Source of the DNA: Clostridia bacterium
Lineage (GTDB): Bacteria; Bacillota; Clostridia; Christensenellales; UBA1242
DNA: 64,000 nucleotides
NCBI GenBank assembly: GCA_023228225.1
Contig: JALOBO010000006.1
Span: 36,771-100,770, forward strand
Reading direction: 5' to 3'
Of this stretch, positions 35,683 through 44,506 are shown piece by piece (the stretch's first letter is position 1; each line of letters opens with the position of its first letter). Position numbers and translations under genes: made by a program. The notes under the pieces are model-generated. The model did not search any database and was not told the DNA's origin. It was given only the letters and a program-made list of their open reading frames with translations.

Positions 35683-36489
35683 ATGCAAAAAATTTCTGTG
35701 TATGCCGATTTTGTGTTTAGAACATTAGTAATTTTTGTACTAAGTTTATTATGGTCTAGATTTTATATAAGTAACCAATATTTTGCACTACTTGTTAGTC
35801 TGATTTTGACTACATTTATTAGTGTCATTCTAGTTTTAATTAAACATAAAAAAGCACAGAAAATCTTTTCAAACAAAAAAGAAGAGCAACACATAAAAGC
35901 GTGCATAAATCAATTTGTGTATTCATTGAAGGAACAAAACTTGCAGTTTTTTTATGAACTGGCATCAAAAAAATATAACGCAATAAAGGAAGAAGAATGT
36001 ATTTTTATAGCCGAACATAACGGAGTAATTTTAGTTCCCGCATTTTCCGCTATTAAAACAACTTCCGATATAATTATTAAAGCCTATGCTCTTGCTAAAA
36101 AATATAAAGCCCATAAAGCGGTAGTATGTTCAAAGGATTTTGATAATAATGCAATTACATTATCAAAGCAATTAGACGATGTAAAAATTTATTTATTAGA
36201 TGACTGCGCAACATATACTAATTTATTAAAACCTATTAATTACTATCCCGAAATTACAGTAAATTTAAAATTTACAAATAAAATCACATTTAGAGAATTT
36301 TTAAACTTGGCTTTTAATAAAAGTAAAACAAAAAGTTATATATTTATGGCAATATTTTTGCTACTTGCGGGTTTTATAGTACGCTATAATTTATATTATA
36401 TAATCTCAGCAACAATATTAATGCTATTTGCACTATTCTCATATTTTAACAAAGAATACAATGTAATAATTAAAGAAGATGTTTTTTAG
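35683..36489 (+). CDS. Membrane protein with possible Mrr-like nuclease fold
   Basis: A 268-residue protein with two N-terminal membrane helices (about 10-55), a cytoplasmic domain (60-215) and two C-terminal helices (225-262). Part of the middle domain (HKAVVCSKDFDNNAITLSKQ, then LLDDCATYTNLLK) resembles the second half of the Mrr-type restriction endonuclease fold (itv.s..Ft..A..la ... L.D...L..ll). The expected catalytic QxK is replaced by VPAF, so it may be inactive. AGGAGTG precedes the ATG. It is an isolated plus-strand gene between two minus-strand operons; function unknown. Confidence 0.55.
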   Translation: MQKISVYADFVFRTLVIFVLSLLWSRFYISNQYFALLVSLILTTFISVILVLIKHKKAQKIFSNKKEEQHIKACINQFVYSLKEQNLQFFYELASKKYNAIKEEECIFIAEHNGVILVPAFSAIKTTSDIIIKAYALAKKYKAHKAVVCSKDFDNNAITLSKQLDDVKIYLLDDCATYTNLLKPINYYPEITVNLKFTNKITFREFLNLAFNKSKTKSYIFMAIFLLLAGFIVRYNLYYIISATILMLFALFSYFNKEYNVIIKEDVF

Positions 36490-36509
36490 AAATGTAGAAT
36501 GTAAACTGC

Positions 36510-36541
36510 GGAAGAAGTTTTACTTACGATGTAAGACTTCC
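36510..36541. terminator. Probable terminator between convergent genes
   Basis: Imperfect stem GGAAG...TTTTAC / GTAAGA...CTTCC followed by a T-rich stretch, between the plus-strand membrane gene and minus-strand xseB. Confidence 0.5.
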
Positions 36542-36565
36542 TGTTTTCAATTTTTATTAAAAAAT

Positions 36566-36820
36566 CTATTCAATATCACTACTATTTGGTAAAACGAATG
36601 GTTTTTCAGTTAGTCCTTCAAGTTCTTTTGAAAGCATAGTTATTTTGCCACGAGTATGTTCAAGTTTGTCGTAACATATTTTAGATAATTCTACACCACG
36701 CTCAAATAGTTCGGTGCTTTTTTCTAGCGTGATATTAGGATTTTCTAATTCCTTAACAATTTTTTCTAATTCACTACTTGCTTCTTTAAAATTCAAATTT
36801 TTAATTTTTCCGTCTAACAT
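36566..36820 (-). CDS. xseB: Exodeoxyribonuclease VII small subunit
   Basis: An 84-residue protein with the family core NFKEASSELEKIVKELENPNITLEKSTELFERGVELSK (in pieces), a helical hairpin that binds the large subunit. Length is standard. It starts 1 nt after xseA ends on the same strand. Exonuclease VII degrades single-stranded DNA to oligonucleotides. Confidence 0.95.
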   Translation of the reverse strand: MLDGKIKNLNFKEASSELEKIVKELENPNITLEKSTELFERGVELSKICYDKLEHTRGKITMLSKELEGLTEKPFVLPNSSDIE

Positions 36821-36821
36821 A

Positions 36822-38000
36822 TTACACCTTCCTTTTTATTTCAATTACATTTGTTTTTAAACTACCATCAATTAAACAAATATCAATATTTTCCCCTAAA
36901 CTTACTTTGCTAATATCCGTAATAGCCCCTGCCAAACCATATAACTTTGCATAGCCCGCTTTTAATAAATTAATAGGATTCAACGCATTTAGACTATTTA
37001 CCTTTAAATTAATGTCATTTAGATCATGCTGTAACTTTTGTTCAATAGATTTTTTTGAATTGATATATAGCGAATCAATGTTCATTTTGTATTCGCACGT
37101 GGCATGACTCATACTTTGTTTTAACATTCTTAGTTCAGAATTAAAATCGTTATAACAACTGTTTAATTTTGCAACAACAAAATTTTTAATTTTTGATACA
37201 AGCGTATTAAATATTTTGTTTTCTAAGGCGTTATCCGGAGTGCAAACTTCTGCTGCCGCCGATGGTGTTGCCACCCGCACCGAAGCCACAAAATCCGCAA
37301 TTGTATAATCGGTTTCGTGTCCTATTGCCGAAACGGTAGGAATTTTACTGCTATAAATTGCCCGTGCGAGTAGTTCGGTATTAAATGGCTGTAAATCTTC
37401 TATTCCACCGCCACCGCGTGCAATAATTATAACGTCAACATTTGCATTTTGCATAACGCCCATTGCATCTGCGATTTCTTTTTCGGCACCAACGCCTTGA
37501 ACTTTTATAGGATAAATTACAATATCGACACCACTATTTCGCCTGTTTGCAACAGTAATAATATCATGAACGACCGCTCCTGTTGGCGAAGTAATAACTC
37601 CTATTCTATTAATAATCTCAGGCAAAGGCAATTTTTTGCTTACATCAAATAGTCCTTCTTTTTCTAATTTATCTTTAAGTTCCAAAAACTTTTGATATAA
37701 CACTCCCACACCATAAGAAACTATGCGGTTCACATTAAAATTAAGTCTGCCACCTTTAACATAGTAATTCGGGCTACCTGTAACGATAACCTGTTCACCA
37801 TCTTTAAGTATAAAACCACCCAAATTAAAAGAAACACAAGGTAGAATTGCGCCTTGGTCTTTAACATTAAAATAAGCAACACCACGCACGATAGACACGC
37901 CCGAAACTTCGCCCAAAATAGAAATATTTGATAGCATTTCTTCCGCCTCAAATATTTGTCTAATGTATGTGTTAAATTGTGTAACAGTAATAAAATTCAT
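36822..38000 (-). CDS. xseA: Exodeoxyribonuclease VII large subunit
   Basis: A 392-residue protein. An N-terminal OB-fold (ISILGEVSGVSIVRGVAYFNVKD, in pieces) is followed by the catalytic domain with IGVITSPTGAVVHDIITVANRR, IIARGGGGIEDLQPFN and SAIGHETDYTIADFVASVRVATPSAAAE, the family signatures. A coiled coil follows. Its start overlaps the nusB stop, and xseB follows, so nusB-xseA-xseB form an operon. Confidence 0.95.
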   Translation of the reverse strand: MNFITVTQFNTYIRQIFEAEEMLSNISILGEVSGVSIVRGVAYFNVKDQGAILPCVSFNLGGFILKDGEQVIVTGSPNYYVKGGRLNFNVNRIVSYGVGVLYQKFLELKDKLEKEGLFDVSKKLPLPEIINRIGVITSPTGAVVHDIITVANRRNSGVDIVIYPIKVQGVGAEKEIADAMGVMQNANVDVIIIARGGGGIEDLQPFNTELLARAIYSSKIPTVSAIGHETDYTIADFVASVRVATPSAAAEVCTPDNALENKIFNTLVSKIKNFVVAKLNSCYNDFNSELRMLKQSMSHATCEYKMNIDSLYINSKKSIEQKLQHDLNDINLKVNSLNALNPINLLKAGYAKLYGLAGAITDISKVSLGENIDICLIDGSLKTNVIEIKRKV

Positions 38001-38419
38001 TATTTTTTCTCACTATTAATAGTTGTCAAAATTTTTGCAAGCACCCCGTTAATAAAGCCCGAACTTTTATCAGTAGAATAGCGTTTAGATAATTCTACTG
38101 CTTCATTAATAGATACCGACTGCGGAATTTCCGGCAAGTACATAAGCTCGCAAGTTGATAAAATTAATACTGCAAGATCAATTTTATAAATTCTGGAAAT
38201 AGTATAACCAATTAAATTATCGGTAATTATTTTAATAAGTTCATCATAATGCTCCGTGGCATTTTCATAAACTTTTTTTAAATATTCGCTATCATCTCCT
38301 ATTAACTGTGCATTATAAAAAGATGAGAAATCAGGCAAATCAAATTTAACTATTTCCTTAGTAAAAGAATACTCAAATATTAATTTAAATGCGATTTCAC
38401 GCGTGTTAGTTCTACTCAT
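38000..38419 (-). CDS. nusB: Transcription antitermination factor NusB
   Basis: A 139-residue all-helical RNA-binding protein. The start is ATG at 38419 (MSRTNTREIAFKLIFEYSF) with AGGAG 7 nt upstream; the frame is open further but without support. YKIDLAVLILSTCELMYLPEIPQSVSINEAVELSKRYS and GFINGVLAKI, in pieces, are hallmark NusB sequences. It binds boxA RNA in rRNA antitermination. It follows the spoIIIA operon and precedes xseA, a common Clostridial order. Confidence 0.93.
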   Translation of the reverse strand: MSRTNTREIAFKLIFEYSFTKEIVKFDLPDFSSFYNAQLIGDDSEYLKKVYENATEHYDELIKIITDNLIGYTISRIYKIDLAVLILSTCELMYLPEIPQSVSINEAVELSKRYSTDKSSGFINGVLAKILTTINSEKK

Positions 38420-38510
38420 ATTTTCTCCTGTAAGCATTAGTATTTTGCTATTATGCGTTTTGTATATACATTTAAGCCAAAAGCCCTTCAAAAATTGAAG
38501 AGCTTAAATC

Positions 38511-38735
38511 TTACAAAATATTAATTAGAAATTTGTGTGGATTAATCACACCAAAACTATAAAGTATGTTTACATAAACATTTTTAATAAAGTCTAATAA
38601 CAGTACATTATTTACATATGGTAACCCGCTACATAATTCTTTTGTAACCAAATTATTAATACAGCACAACAAATAATTATTAGAATTACTATTGCCTTTA
38701 AAACAAGAAAAACTGTAAATATTTTGGGTTGTCAT
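38511..38735 (-). CDS. Possible small protein of unknown function
   Basis: A 74-codon frame between spoIIIAH and nusB on the operon strand, rich in Asn, Leu and Cys. GAGGAG lies 13 nt before the ATG, which is rather far. No family is recognised, and the region may simply be a non-coding spacer; in other Clostridia unrelated small genes can occupy this place. Confidence 0.25.
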   Translation of the reverse strand: MTTQNIYSFSCFKGNSNSNNYLLCCINNLVTKELCSGLPYVNNVLLLDFIKNVYVNILYSFGVINPHKFLINIL

Positions 38736-38797
38736 ACTGCGTTTTATCTCCTCAAAGATTTCCTAAGGATTATAGCACAGTTTGATTATTTTAGCAA

Positions 38798-39268
38798 TTA
38801 TTCTACTGGTATAATTTTGATATTTTCAATATCAGTACTAGTTTGCTCCTGAATTATTTGAACTATTTGTGCAACTTCGGCTGTTGTAAGCGTAGCGCAT
38901 TTTACTATTACATTAACGCCACTTGTAGAAATTGTTACAATACAATCAGTAAAACCTTTTGCTTTAATAAGCCCTTCGGTGATAAGTTCTGTTTCCATTT
39001 CCGATACTAATTCCATCTTTCCGGTTTCGGCGTTAGCAACAGCAGTTTCAGTAGCACTATCACTTGCAATTATCGCTTCAAGATATAACATTTCTTGGTC
39101 ACGTGTACTTGTTCTATCTGAGCGGTAAGTATCAAAGAAACCACTTGCAGTAACATTAGTACCGGTATCTACTGTATCGGAATTAAGTTTAATGTTTAGA
39201 TACCCTGTAAGGGCTAAAAGTACCAGCATACATGAAAGTACAATTATTTTAGTTTTTTTGTTTAACAT
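38798..39268 (-). CDS. spoIIIAH: Stage III sporulation protein AH
   Basis: A 156-residue protein with an N-terminal membrane anchor (residues 6-27) and an extracytoplasmic YscJ-like ring-building domain (AKGFTDCIVTISTSGVNVIVK, in pieces). A helical stretch with SDRTSTRDQEMLYLEAIIAS matches SpoIIIAH. It binds SpoIIQ from the forespore across the intermembrane space, forming the feeding-tube channel. Last gene of the spoIIIA operon; expected control by sigma-E. Confidence 0.9.
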   Translation of the reverse strand: MLNKKTKIIVLSCMLVLLALTGYLNIKLNSDTVDTGTNVTASGFFDTYRSDRTSTRDQEMLYLEAIIASDSATETAVANAETGKMELVSEMETELITEGLIKAKGFTDCIVTISTSGVNVIVKCATLTTAEVAQIVQIIQEQTSTDIENIKIIPVE

Positions 39269-39279
39269 ATTATACTCCT

Positions 39280-39870
39280 TTATTTACCTGTAAAAATTTC
39301 AATTTTTTGCGTAGAAATGCCTAGAATTGCGGAAACGGCTTTTAAAATTTCTAATTTTACTTTAATGTTGTCCGCACCCTCAGCAACGACAATCACCCCC
39401 TTTATTTCCGGCTGAATTTCTTGCAGTATTAGCGGCGAACTTGTGCCTTGGTCAGTAACCAAAATTGGCGTTTCAATAATTGTTACCGAAGTATTTGTAT
39501 TTATAGTGCTGCCGCTTTGTGTAGTAGAAGTGGAATTATTTCTTTCTTCGGTTGAAGTTGCAATAACGAGTTGAGAACTGCCAGTAGTTGTAATCATAAC
39601 ACTTACTTTTCCAGCTCCGTTAATATTGGCTAAAATATTAGACAATTTAGTTTCTAACTCATTTACATACTCTGATGTGGAGGTATAAACCGTATTTGTA
39701 GTGTCAGCACTGGAACTATCGCTTGTACTAAATGTACTAAAAAATATTAAAAGTACAATCGCACATAATACAACTGCAATAATTAATTCAATGTTTTTTA
39801 CGGATTTTAATTTTTTAAATATGGGCAAATCCAAAATGTTAGTTTTTTTTGGTTTTACATTACTATCCAT
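39280..39870 (-). CDS. spoIIIAG: Stage III sporulation protein AG
   Basis: A 196-residue protein with one membrane helix (about residues 27-46), a Ser/Thr-rich stretch, and an extracytoplasmic ring-forming domain containing NINGAGKVSVMITTTGS and KGVIVVAEGADNIKVKLEI, as in SpoIIIAG, which forms a large ring in the sporulation channel. Its start overlaps the end of spoIIIAF by 8 nt and it is 11 nt from spoIIIAH. Confidence 0.9.
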   Translation of the reverse strand: MDSNVKPKKTNILDLPIFKKLKSVKNIELIIAVVLCAIVLLIFFSTFSTSDSSSADTTNTVYTSTSEYVNELETKLSNILANINGAGKVSVMITTTGSSQLVIATSTEERNNSTSTTQSGSTINTNTSVTIIETPILVTDQGTSSPLILQEIQPEIKGVIVVAEGADNIKVKLEILKAVSAILGISTQKIEIFTGK

Positions 39871-40354
39871 AAACGGTTATAATACCCTCCTCTACACCTG
39901 TTTGCTGTGTGATAATTTTTTTAACCACCTCGTACTTATTACTATTTATATTCGCAATATTTTTATCAATGACTAAATTAGCCAAATCAGCATAAATTCT
40001 CTCTATCTGCATATTTTCACTGTATATATCAGCGGTAATGTTTATATATATACCACTATAACCGCTGTTGTTCAGTTCGGTTTGGATATCATTTTTAAGC
40101 GCATTTAATTTTTGAACATTAATTTGTGAGATAAATGAAATGTCTATTGAAACTTCTTCTGTATCTAAAAAATCATATAAGGAAAAATCAGAGTTTAACA
40201 ATTTTGGCAATGGTGAAATAACTGTAAAGATAACAAAAAACGCAAAAACACTTTTTAGATACCTATTTGTTTGTCCTTCGGGCAAAATTATATCTATTAA
40301 TACTCCAAGTAACACTACACCCGATATACTTAAAATCCAAGTAGAAAAAGTCAT
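39863..40354 (-). CDS. spoIIIAF: Stage III sporulation protein AF
   Basis: A 163-residue protein with two N-terminal membrane helices around PEGQTNRYLKSVFAFFVI, a recognisable SpoIIIAF signature, and a C-terminal soluble domain with a ring-building-like fold. It is 11 nt after spoIIIAE and overlaps spoIIIAG. Part of the channel between mother cell and forespore. Confidence 0.9.
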   Translation of the reverse strand: MTFSTWILSISGVVLLGVLIDIILPEGQTNRYLKSVFAFFVIFTVISPLPKLLNSDFSLYDFLDTEEVSIDISFISQINVQKLNALKNDIQTELNNSGYSGIYINITADIYSENMQIERIYADLANLVIDKNIANINSNKYEVVKKIITQQTGVEEGIITVYG

Positions 40355-40365
40355 TTAAAACCCCT

Positions 40366-41571
40366 TTATAAAACATTTGAGGTGCACATAACAAGTACCA
40401 CGGTAATAAAGTACATAAATGCAACACCAATAATTGTAATATTAAGCATACTCAAATTTTTTCCTGCCGAACTTAAAAATGATGAAATACGCGAATCAGC
40501 AATAGGCTCTAAAATTGCACTTACAAGTTTAAGCATTAAAATAAACACTGCAATTTTAACAATCGGCATTATTATAGTAGCAATCATAAGTAATAAACCA
40601 CTTACACCAACCGCATTTTTAATAAGAACACTACCGGCAAGTATCAAATCAAAACCTTCCGATAAATAACCGCCCAAAATCGGCACATAACTTTTTAATG
40701 CAAATTTTGCAGTGCGTATTGATATGCCGTCGTGAGTTGCTGCGGTAATGCCTTGAATTGACAAAAACGCCATAAAAATTGTAAACACAAAGCCAACAAT
40801 ATACTTAAACGCACTGTTAAAAAAAGCCACAAACTTGTCCAATTTAACATTACCAGAAAGATTACTAATAATGCTAAATACTGTCGCAAAAATAAAAATC
40901 GGTAGCACAATGGAATTAAAAATTTGCATAATCCCACCAGAAAGCAGTAAAACCGCAGGCTTATACACACTTACTGACACTGTACTTCCTAGTGCGGTCA
41001 TAATAGTAAGTAAAATTGGAAAAGCAATATCCATTTGTGTTTTCATACTATTTAATGCGTTAGTTGTTACATTAACTAATTGCATAATTGCACTAACAAT
41101 AAGCACAATTACTACACCATAGCAAACAAAGTGTACAATATCTGCCACAGATTTATTTCCAACATTAGACCGTATTTGTGATATTAAACTGCACAGTATT
41201 GTAATTGCCATTATCGTGGCAAGTAGTGGCATAAAAGAAAGTATCTCGGAAAAAAATATACTAAATATAGCCGAGAATACATTATCATAACCACCTGATA
41301 AGTCGCCAGAAATTATCGTTTTTACTTTGCTCAAAAAACTGGTATTTCCAAATATTTTATATTCATCGGAGTCTAAATCCGAAAGCAATTTTTCAAATTC
41401 GCCAAAATCTAAACTATTTAACTGTATAGTAATTTGTTCTTGCAATTCGCCATATGTATCATCAGTATCTTCTGCAACTATGCAAGAATGCGGAATAAAA
41501 GATAATGCAACCGTTATCACAAAAATTATTATTATAATCAATAATCGTGTATTATTATTTTTCATTTTCAT
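40366..41571 (-). CDS. spoIIIAE: Stage III sporulation protein AE
   Basis: A 401-residue polytopic membrane protein. A signal-like hydrophobic N-terminus (about residues 10-30) is followed by a short extracytoplasmic region and about seven membrane helices, with KSYVPILGGYLSEGFDLILAGSVLIKNAVG (in pieces), the most conserved SpoIIIAE block. Its ATG overlaps the spoIIIAD stop by 4 nt. Confidence 0.93.
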   Translation of the reverse strand: MKMKNNNTRLLIIIIIFVITVALSFIPHSCIVAEDTDDTYGELQEQITIQLNSLDFGEFEKLLSDLDSDEYKIFGNTSFLSKVKTIISGDLSGGYDNVFSAIFSIFFSEILSFMPLLATIMAITILCSLISQIRSNVGNKSVADIVHFVCYGVVIVLIVSAIMQLVNVTTNALNSMKTQMDIAFPILLTIMTALGSTVSVSVYKPAVLLLSGGIMQIFNSIVLPIFIFATVFSIISNLSGNVKLDKFVAFFNSAFKYIVGFVFTIFMAFLSIQGITAATHDGISIRTAKFALKSYVPILGGYLSEGFDLILAGSVLIKNAVGVSGLLLMIATIIMPIVKIAVFILMLKLVSAILEPIADSRISSFLSSAGKNLSMLNITIIGVAFMYFITVVLVMCTSNVL

Positions 41572-41960
41572 GGCAGTATACTCTCAATAATTTCTATTAA
41601 TGAAGTTATAATTGGCAGTGCAAGCACCATAATAACAATTTTACCACCTAAAAGGACTTTATCTGCAATATTAGCCGAACCGCTATCTAAGCAAACATTA
41701 GCGCCAAATTCAGTGATATAACCTACGCCTATAATTTTTAAGATAGCGGTAAAAAGGTCTTTACTTACGCCAGTCTTGTCCACAATTATATTAAAAACAT
41801 TAAAAACATCGGAAAGCATATTTATAACCATAACCAAAATTACAAGAGAGCCGGCAATACCTAATACAACGGCAATTTCCGGCTTAATTTGCTTAACAAC
41901 AAGCACGCATATACTAGTTACAATACCTACACCAATAATTTTAATTATCTCCATGTACAC
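41568..41960 (-). CDS. spoIIIAD: Stage III sporulation protein AD
   Basis: A 130-residue membrane protein with four predicted helices. VVKQIKPEIAVVLGIAGSLVIL and FTAILKIIGVGYITEFGANVC, in pieces, are family-typical. It is 16 nt after spoIIIAC and overlaps spoIIIAE. Confidence 0.93.
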   Translation of the reverse strand: MYMEIIKIIGVGIVTSICVLVVKQIKPEIAVVLGIAGSLVILVMVINMLSDVFNVFNIIVDKTGVSKDLFTAILKIIGVGYITEFGANVCLDSGSANIADKVLLGGKIVIMVLALPIITSLIEIIESILP

Positions 41961-41976
41961 TACCGCCTTTAAAAAC

Positions 41977-42174
41977 TTAGTATAGCGAAAACAATGATTT
42001 TACGGTTTCAAAAAGTTGACTTACTAAATTTAGTACCATAAAAAGTACAATTACCACGCCTGCAAGTGTACAAAGAGTTGCAATTTCATCTTTGTTTGAA
42101 TGTTTTAGCACTTGATTTACAACTGATAGTAAAATCCCAATAGCGGCAATTTTAAAAATAATACTTACATCCAT
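41977..42174 (-). CDS. spoIIIAC: Stage III sporulation protein AC
   Basis: A 65-residue protein of two membrane helices with LSVVNQVLKHSNKDEIATLC between them, the SpoIIIAC signature. Related to SpoIIIAD and expected to form part of the channel base. The gap to spoIIIAB is about 70 nt. Confidence 0.93.
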   Translation of the reverse strand: MDVSIIFKIAAIGILLSVVNQVLKHSNKDEIATLCTLAGVVIVLFMVLNLVSQLFETVKSLFSLY

Positions 42175-42243
42175 ATTAACCTCACTAGTAATGTTTATGC
42201 ATAGGTTAGTTTTGTTATTATTAAAACATAAACACTAATTTGT

Positions 42244-42735
42244 TTATATTAGTAAAATACCTGCTAGAATTCCAATAAGTACCCCAAGTTTTAGCGCCAG
42301 AGGTGCATACTTTTTGTTTTCTTCGGTTGCTTCTATATGATATTTTGTAAAAACAGTTTTAAAATTTTTAATTGTTGCAATTTGAGTTATGCTATCACTT
42401 TTTCCGAGTTCGTATAACAATGACATAAACATTTCTGCCTCTTCTCGTTTAAAATAAATACTACTTATAGGCTGATTAAATTCTAATAATTTTCCATTAT
42501 CTAATATCTGTTTATATTGGTTTAGAAGTTTATTTAATTCAGGTGCAAATTGCACATTCCGATTTAAAAGAATTTGCTTTACCGGCGTATGTAAAAAATC
42601 TATGTCGTTGCTTAAACAATCACAAAATAATAAAATATCGCTCATCAGTGTATATCGCTTTTTATAATATGAGGATAGTCCATATCCAACATATGAAATT
42701 CCACCTACAATCAAAATAATTAAAAATAATTGCAT
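42244..42735 (-). CDS. spoIIIAB: Stage III sporulation protein AB
   Basis: A 163-residue protein with helices at both ends and a cytoplasmic helical middle (SDILLFCDCLSNDIDFLHTPV). Resembles type II/IV secretion F-type platform proteins. The frame overlaps spoIIIAA, but AGGAG 5 nt before ATG 42735 (MQLFLIILIVGG) decides the start, leaving an 8-nt gap. Confidence 0.9.
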   Translation of the reverse strand: MQLFLIILIVGGISYVGYGLSSYYKKRYTLMSDILLFCDCLSNDIDFLHTPVKQILLNRNVQFAPELNKLLNQYKQILDNGKLLEFNQPISSIYFKREEAEMFMSLLYELGKSDSITQIATIKNFKTVFTKYHIEATEENKKYAPLALKLGVLIGILAGILLI

Positions 42736-42743
42736 TACAACTC

Positions 42744-43661
42744 CTATGGGCAATATAAGCACTTTAAGTTCTGGTCAAAAATGCCTTCATAAGTACCCGG
42801 TCCGCACCTATTAGATAAAACTATAAACCTGCTAAACATTTGTTTTCTAAAAATATCTTCAAAATCTTTTTTAACTTTTAAATCATATACTCCATAAGCG
42901 TGTGCACTAGCAATTACTTTTACCCCTGAGCCTATTGCATACATAATAGCAGATACATCATCGCTAGTTGCTAATTCATCAACCATTACAATATCCGGTC
43001 GCATACTTCTTATGCCTTGAACCAAGCCGAAATATTTGGAGCAGTTTGTATAAATATCAGTAAATACACCAACATCAAGTTCGGGCACTCCGTTGGATAC
43101 AGCACCAATTTCGGCTCGTTCATCAATAATAAGCAGATTATATCCATAATTATGATGAGAAAACTGCCACGCAAGGTCGCGTAAAAAAGTAGTTTTTCCC
43201 GCACCCGGTGGAGAGATAACAAGCGTATTTTTAAATCCATTTTCTGTTATAAATTTCAATGCATTTAAAGAGCAATTTTGTACAGAATGAGGAATACGAA
43301 TATTAATTGAAGTAAAATTTTTTAAAGTTTTAATTACCCCCTGCTCTTCTACAATTTCACCACAAAGTCCAATTCTCATTCCGCCTTTAACAGTAATAAA
43401 ACCTTGTTTAATTTGTCCATTTATTGCATACAGCGAAAAATCTGATGCCTTATAAATGACTTCTTCAATTTGCTCTTTACTACATATTATTGAATTCACA
43501 CATTTGTCTGTTATACCATCAGTAGATAAGTATGCAACGCCTCCCATTACACTAACCATTATTGGCTTGTTAACTCTTAATCTAATTTCACACAACTTAT
43601 CTAAATTAAGCTTGTCCGCAATAACACTATATATTTCACTTGGCAAAATGTTTTCTAGCAT
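42744..43661 (-). CDS. spoIIIAA: Stage III sporulation protein AA, secretion ATPase
   Basis: A 305-residue AAA-type ATPase related to type IV/II secretion motors. It has LCEIRLRVNKPIMV, the R-rich IRIPHSVQNC block, Walker A ISPPGAGKTTFLRDLA (about 148-163), IIDERAEIGAV and DIVMVDELATSDD (Walker B). It is thought to power the SpoIIIA-SpoIIQ channel. First gene of the operon, with AGGAG 6 nt before the ATG. Confidence 0.95.
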   Translation of the reverse strand: MLENILPSEIYSVIADKLNLDKLCEIRLRVNKPIMVSVMGGVAYLSTDGITDKCVNSIICSKEQIEEVIYKASDFSLYAINGQIKQGFITVKGGMRIGLCGEIVEEQGVIKTLKNFTSINIRIPHSVQNCSLNALKFITENGFKNTLVISPPGAGKTTFLRDLAWQFSHHNYGYNLLIIDERAEIGAVSNGVPELDVGVFTDIYTNCSKYFGLVQGIRSMRPDIVMVDELATSDDVSAIMYAIGSGVKVIASAHAYGVYDLKVKKDFEDIFRKQMFSRFIVLSNRCGPGTYEGIFDQNLKCLYCP

Positions 43662-43739
43662 TTTTTACTCCTAATACATGCTTGTACATATTTAAATATA
43701 TTTTTAATCACAAAATATATACATAAATTTACTTGCAGA

Positions 43740-43770
43740 GAAAAAACGAAATATAAAACTTCGTTTTTTC
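43740..43770. terminator. Intrinsic terminator upstream of spoIIIA
   Basis: Stem GAAAAAACGAA / TTCGTTTTTTC with a 9-nt loop; the symmetrical A/T tails allow termination on either strand. It insulates the spoIIIA operon from efp. Confidence 0.8.
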
Positions 43771-43788
43771 AGGCGTGCTAACAATTAC

Positions 43789-43811
43789 AAAAAGCCGTTT
43801 ATTTAAACGAC
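43789..43811 (-). terminator. Intrinsic terminator after efp
   Basis: Minus-strand stem GTCGTTT / AAACGGC with a 4-nt loop (AAAT) followed by TTTTT, 60 nt downstream of the efp stop codon. Confidence 0.75.
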
Positions 43812-43870
43812 TTCCAAAATTTTACATTTTGCATTTTACATTGCATAATTTTATTTGCTAGTAAATAAAA

Positions 43871-44428
43871 TTATGCTCTATCAACATATTCTCCGGTTCT
43901 TGTGTCAACTCTAATTTTATCTCCATTATTCACAAATAGCGGAACGCCAATTTTATAGCCTGTTTCTAGTGTGGCCGGTTTGTTGCCTGATCTTGATGTA
44001 TCTCCCTGAATTCCCGGTTCGCACTCTATAATTTGTAATACAACAAAAGTGGGTGCCTCAACTGAAAAAGGAACATCTTTAAAAAGTTTTACTGTTACAG
44101 ACATGCCATCTTTAACAAAATTAAGTGCATCTTCTACAATTTCGCGATTAAGTGGTAATTGCTCATATGTTTCATTATCCATAAAGTAATAGATATCACC
44201 ATCATTATACAAATATTGCATTTCTTTTGTATCAATAATAGCGGGCTCAAATTTATCGGCTGGATTAAATGTTTTTTCTAATTGTTGTCCCGTCATAACA
44301 TTTCTAACTTTTGTACGAACAAATGGCGAACCTTTTCCGGGCTTAACATGCATAAACTCCACTATTGTAAACACGTTGCCTTCCATTTCAAAAGTAACAC
44401 CTTTTCTAAATTCTCCTGCACTAATCAT
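43871..44428 (-). CDS. efp: Elongation factor P
   Basis: A 185-residue three-domain EF-P of normal length. The loop that reaches the peptidyl-transferase centre reads [12 protein letters not shown], with Lys at the modification position; the C-terminus ([29 protein letters not shown], in pieces) is canonical. It rescues ribosomes stalled at polyproline. AGGAG lies upstream. It precedes spoIIIA as in many Firmicutes. Confidence 0.97.
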   Translation of the reverse strand: MISAGEFRKGVTFEMEGNVFTIVEFMHVKPGKGSPFVRTKVRNVMTGQQLEKTFNPADKFEPAIIDTKEMQYLYNDGDIYYFMDNETYEQLPLNREIVEDALNFVKDGMSVTVKLFKDVPFSVEAPTFVVLQIIECEPGIQGDTSRSGNKPATLETGYKIGVPLFVNNGDKIRVDTRTGEYVDRA

Positions 44429-44506
44429 AATAATTTTCTCCTAAATTTGTAAATTAATATATTGAAAGTAAAAATTTAATTTTAAGTTTTTACGCTAGAA
44501 AAATAA

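Noticed and set aside
43662-43740. Sigma-E promoter before spoIIIAA (ATATTT...CATGTATT)
   Set aside because: The -10-like box overlaps the ribosome-binding site, so a transcript starting there would lack a usable leader.
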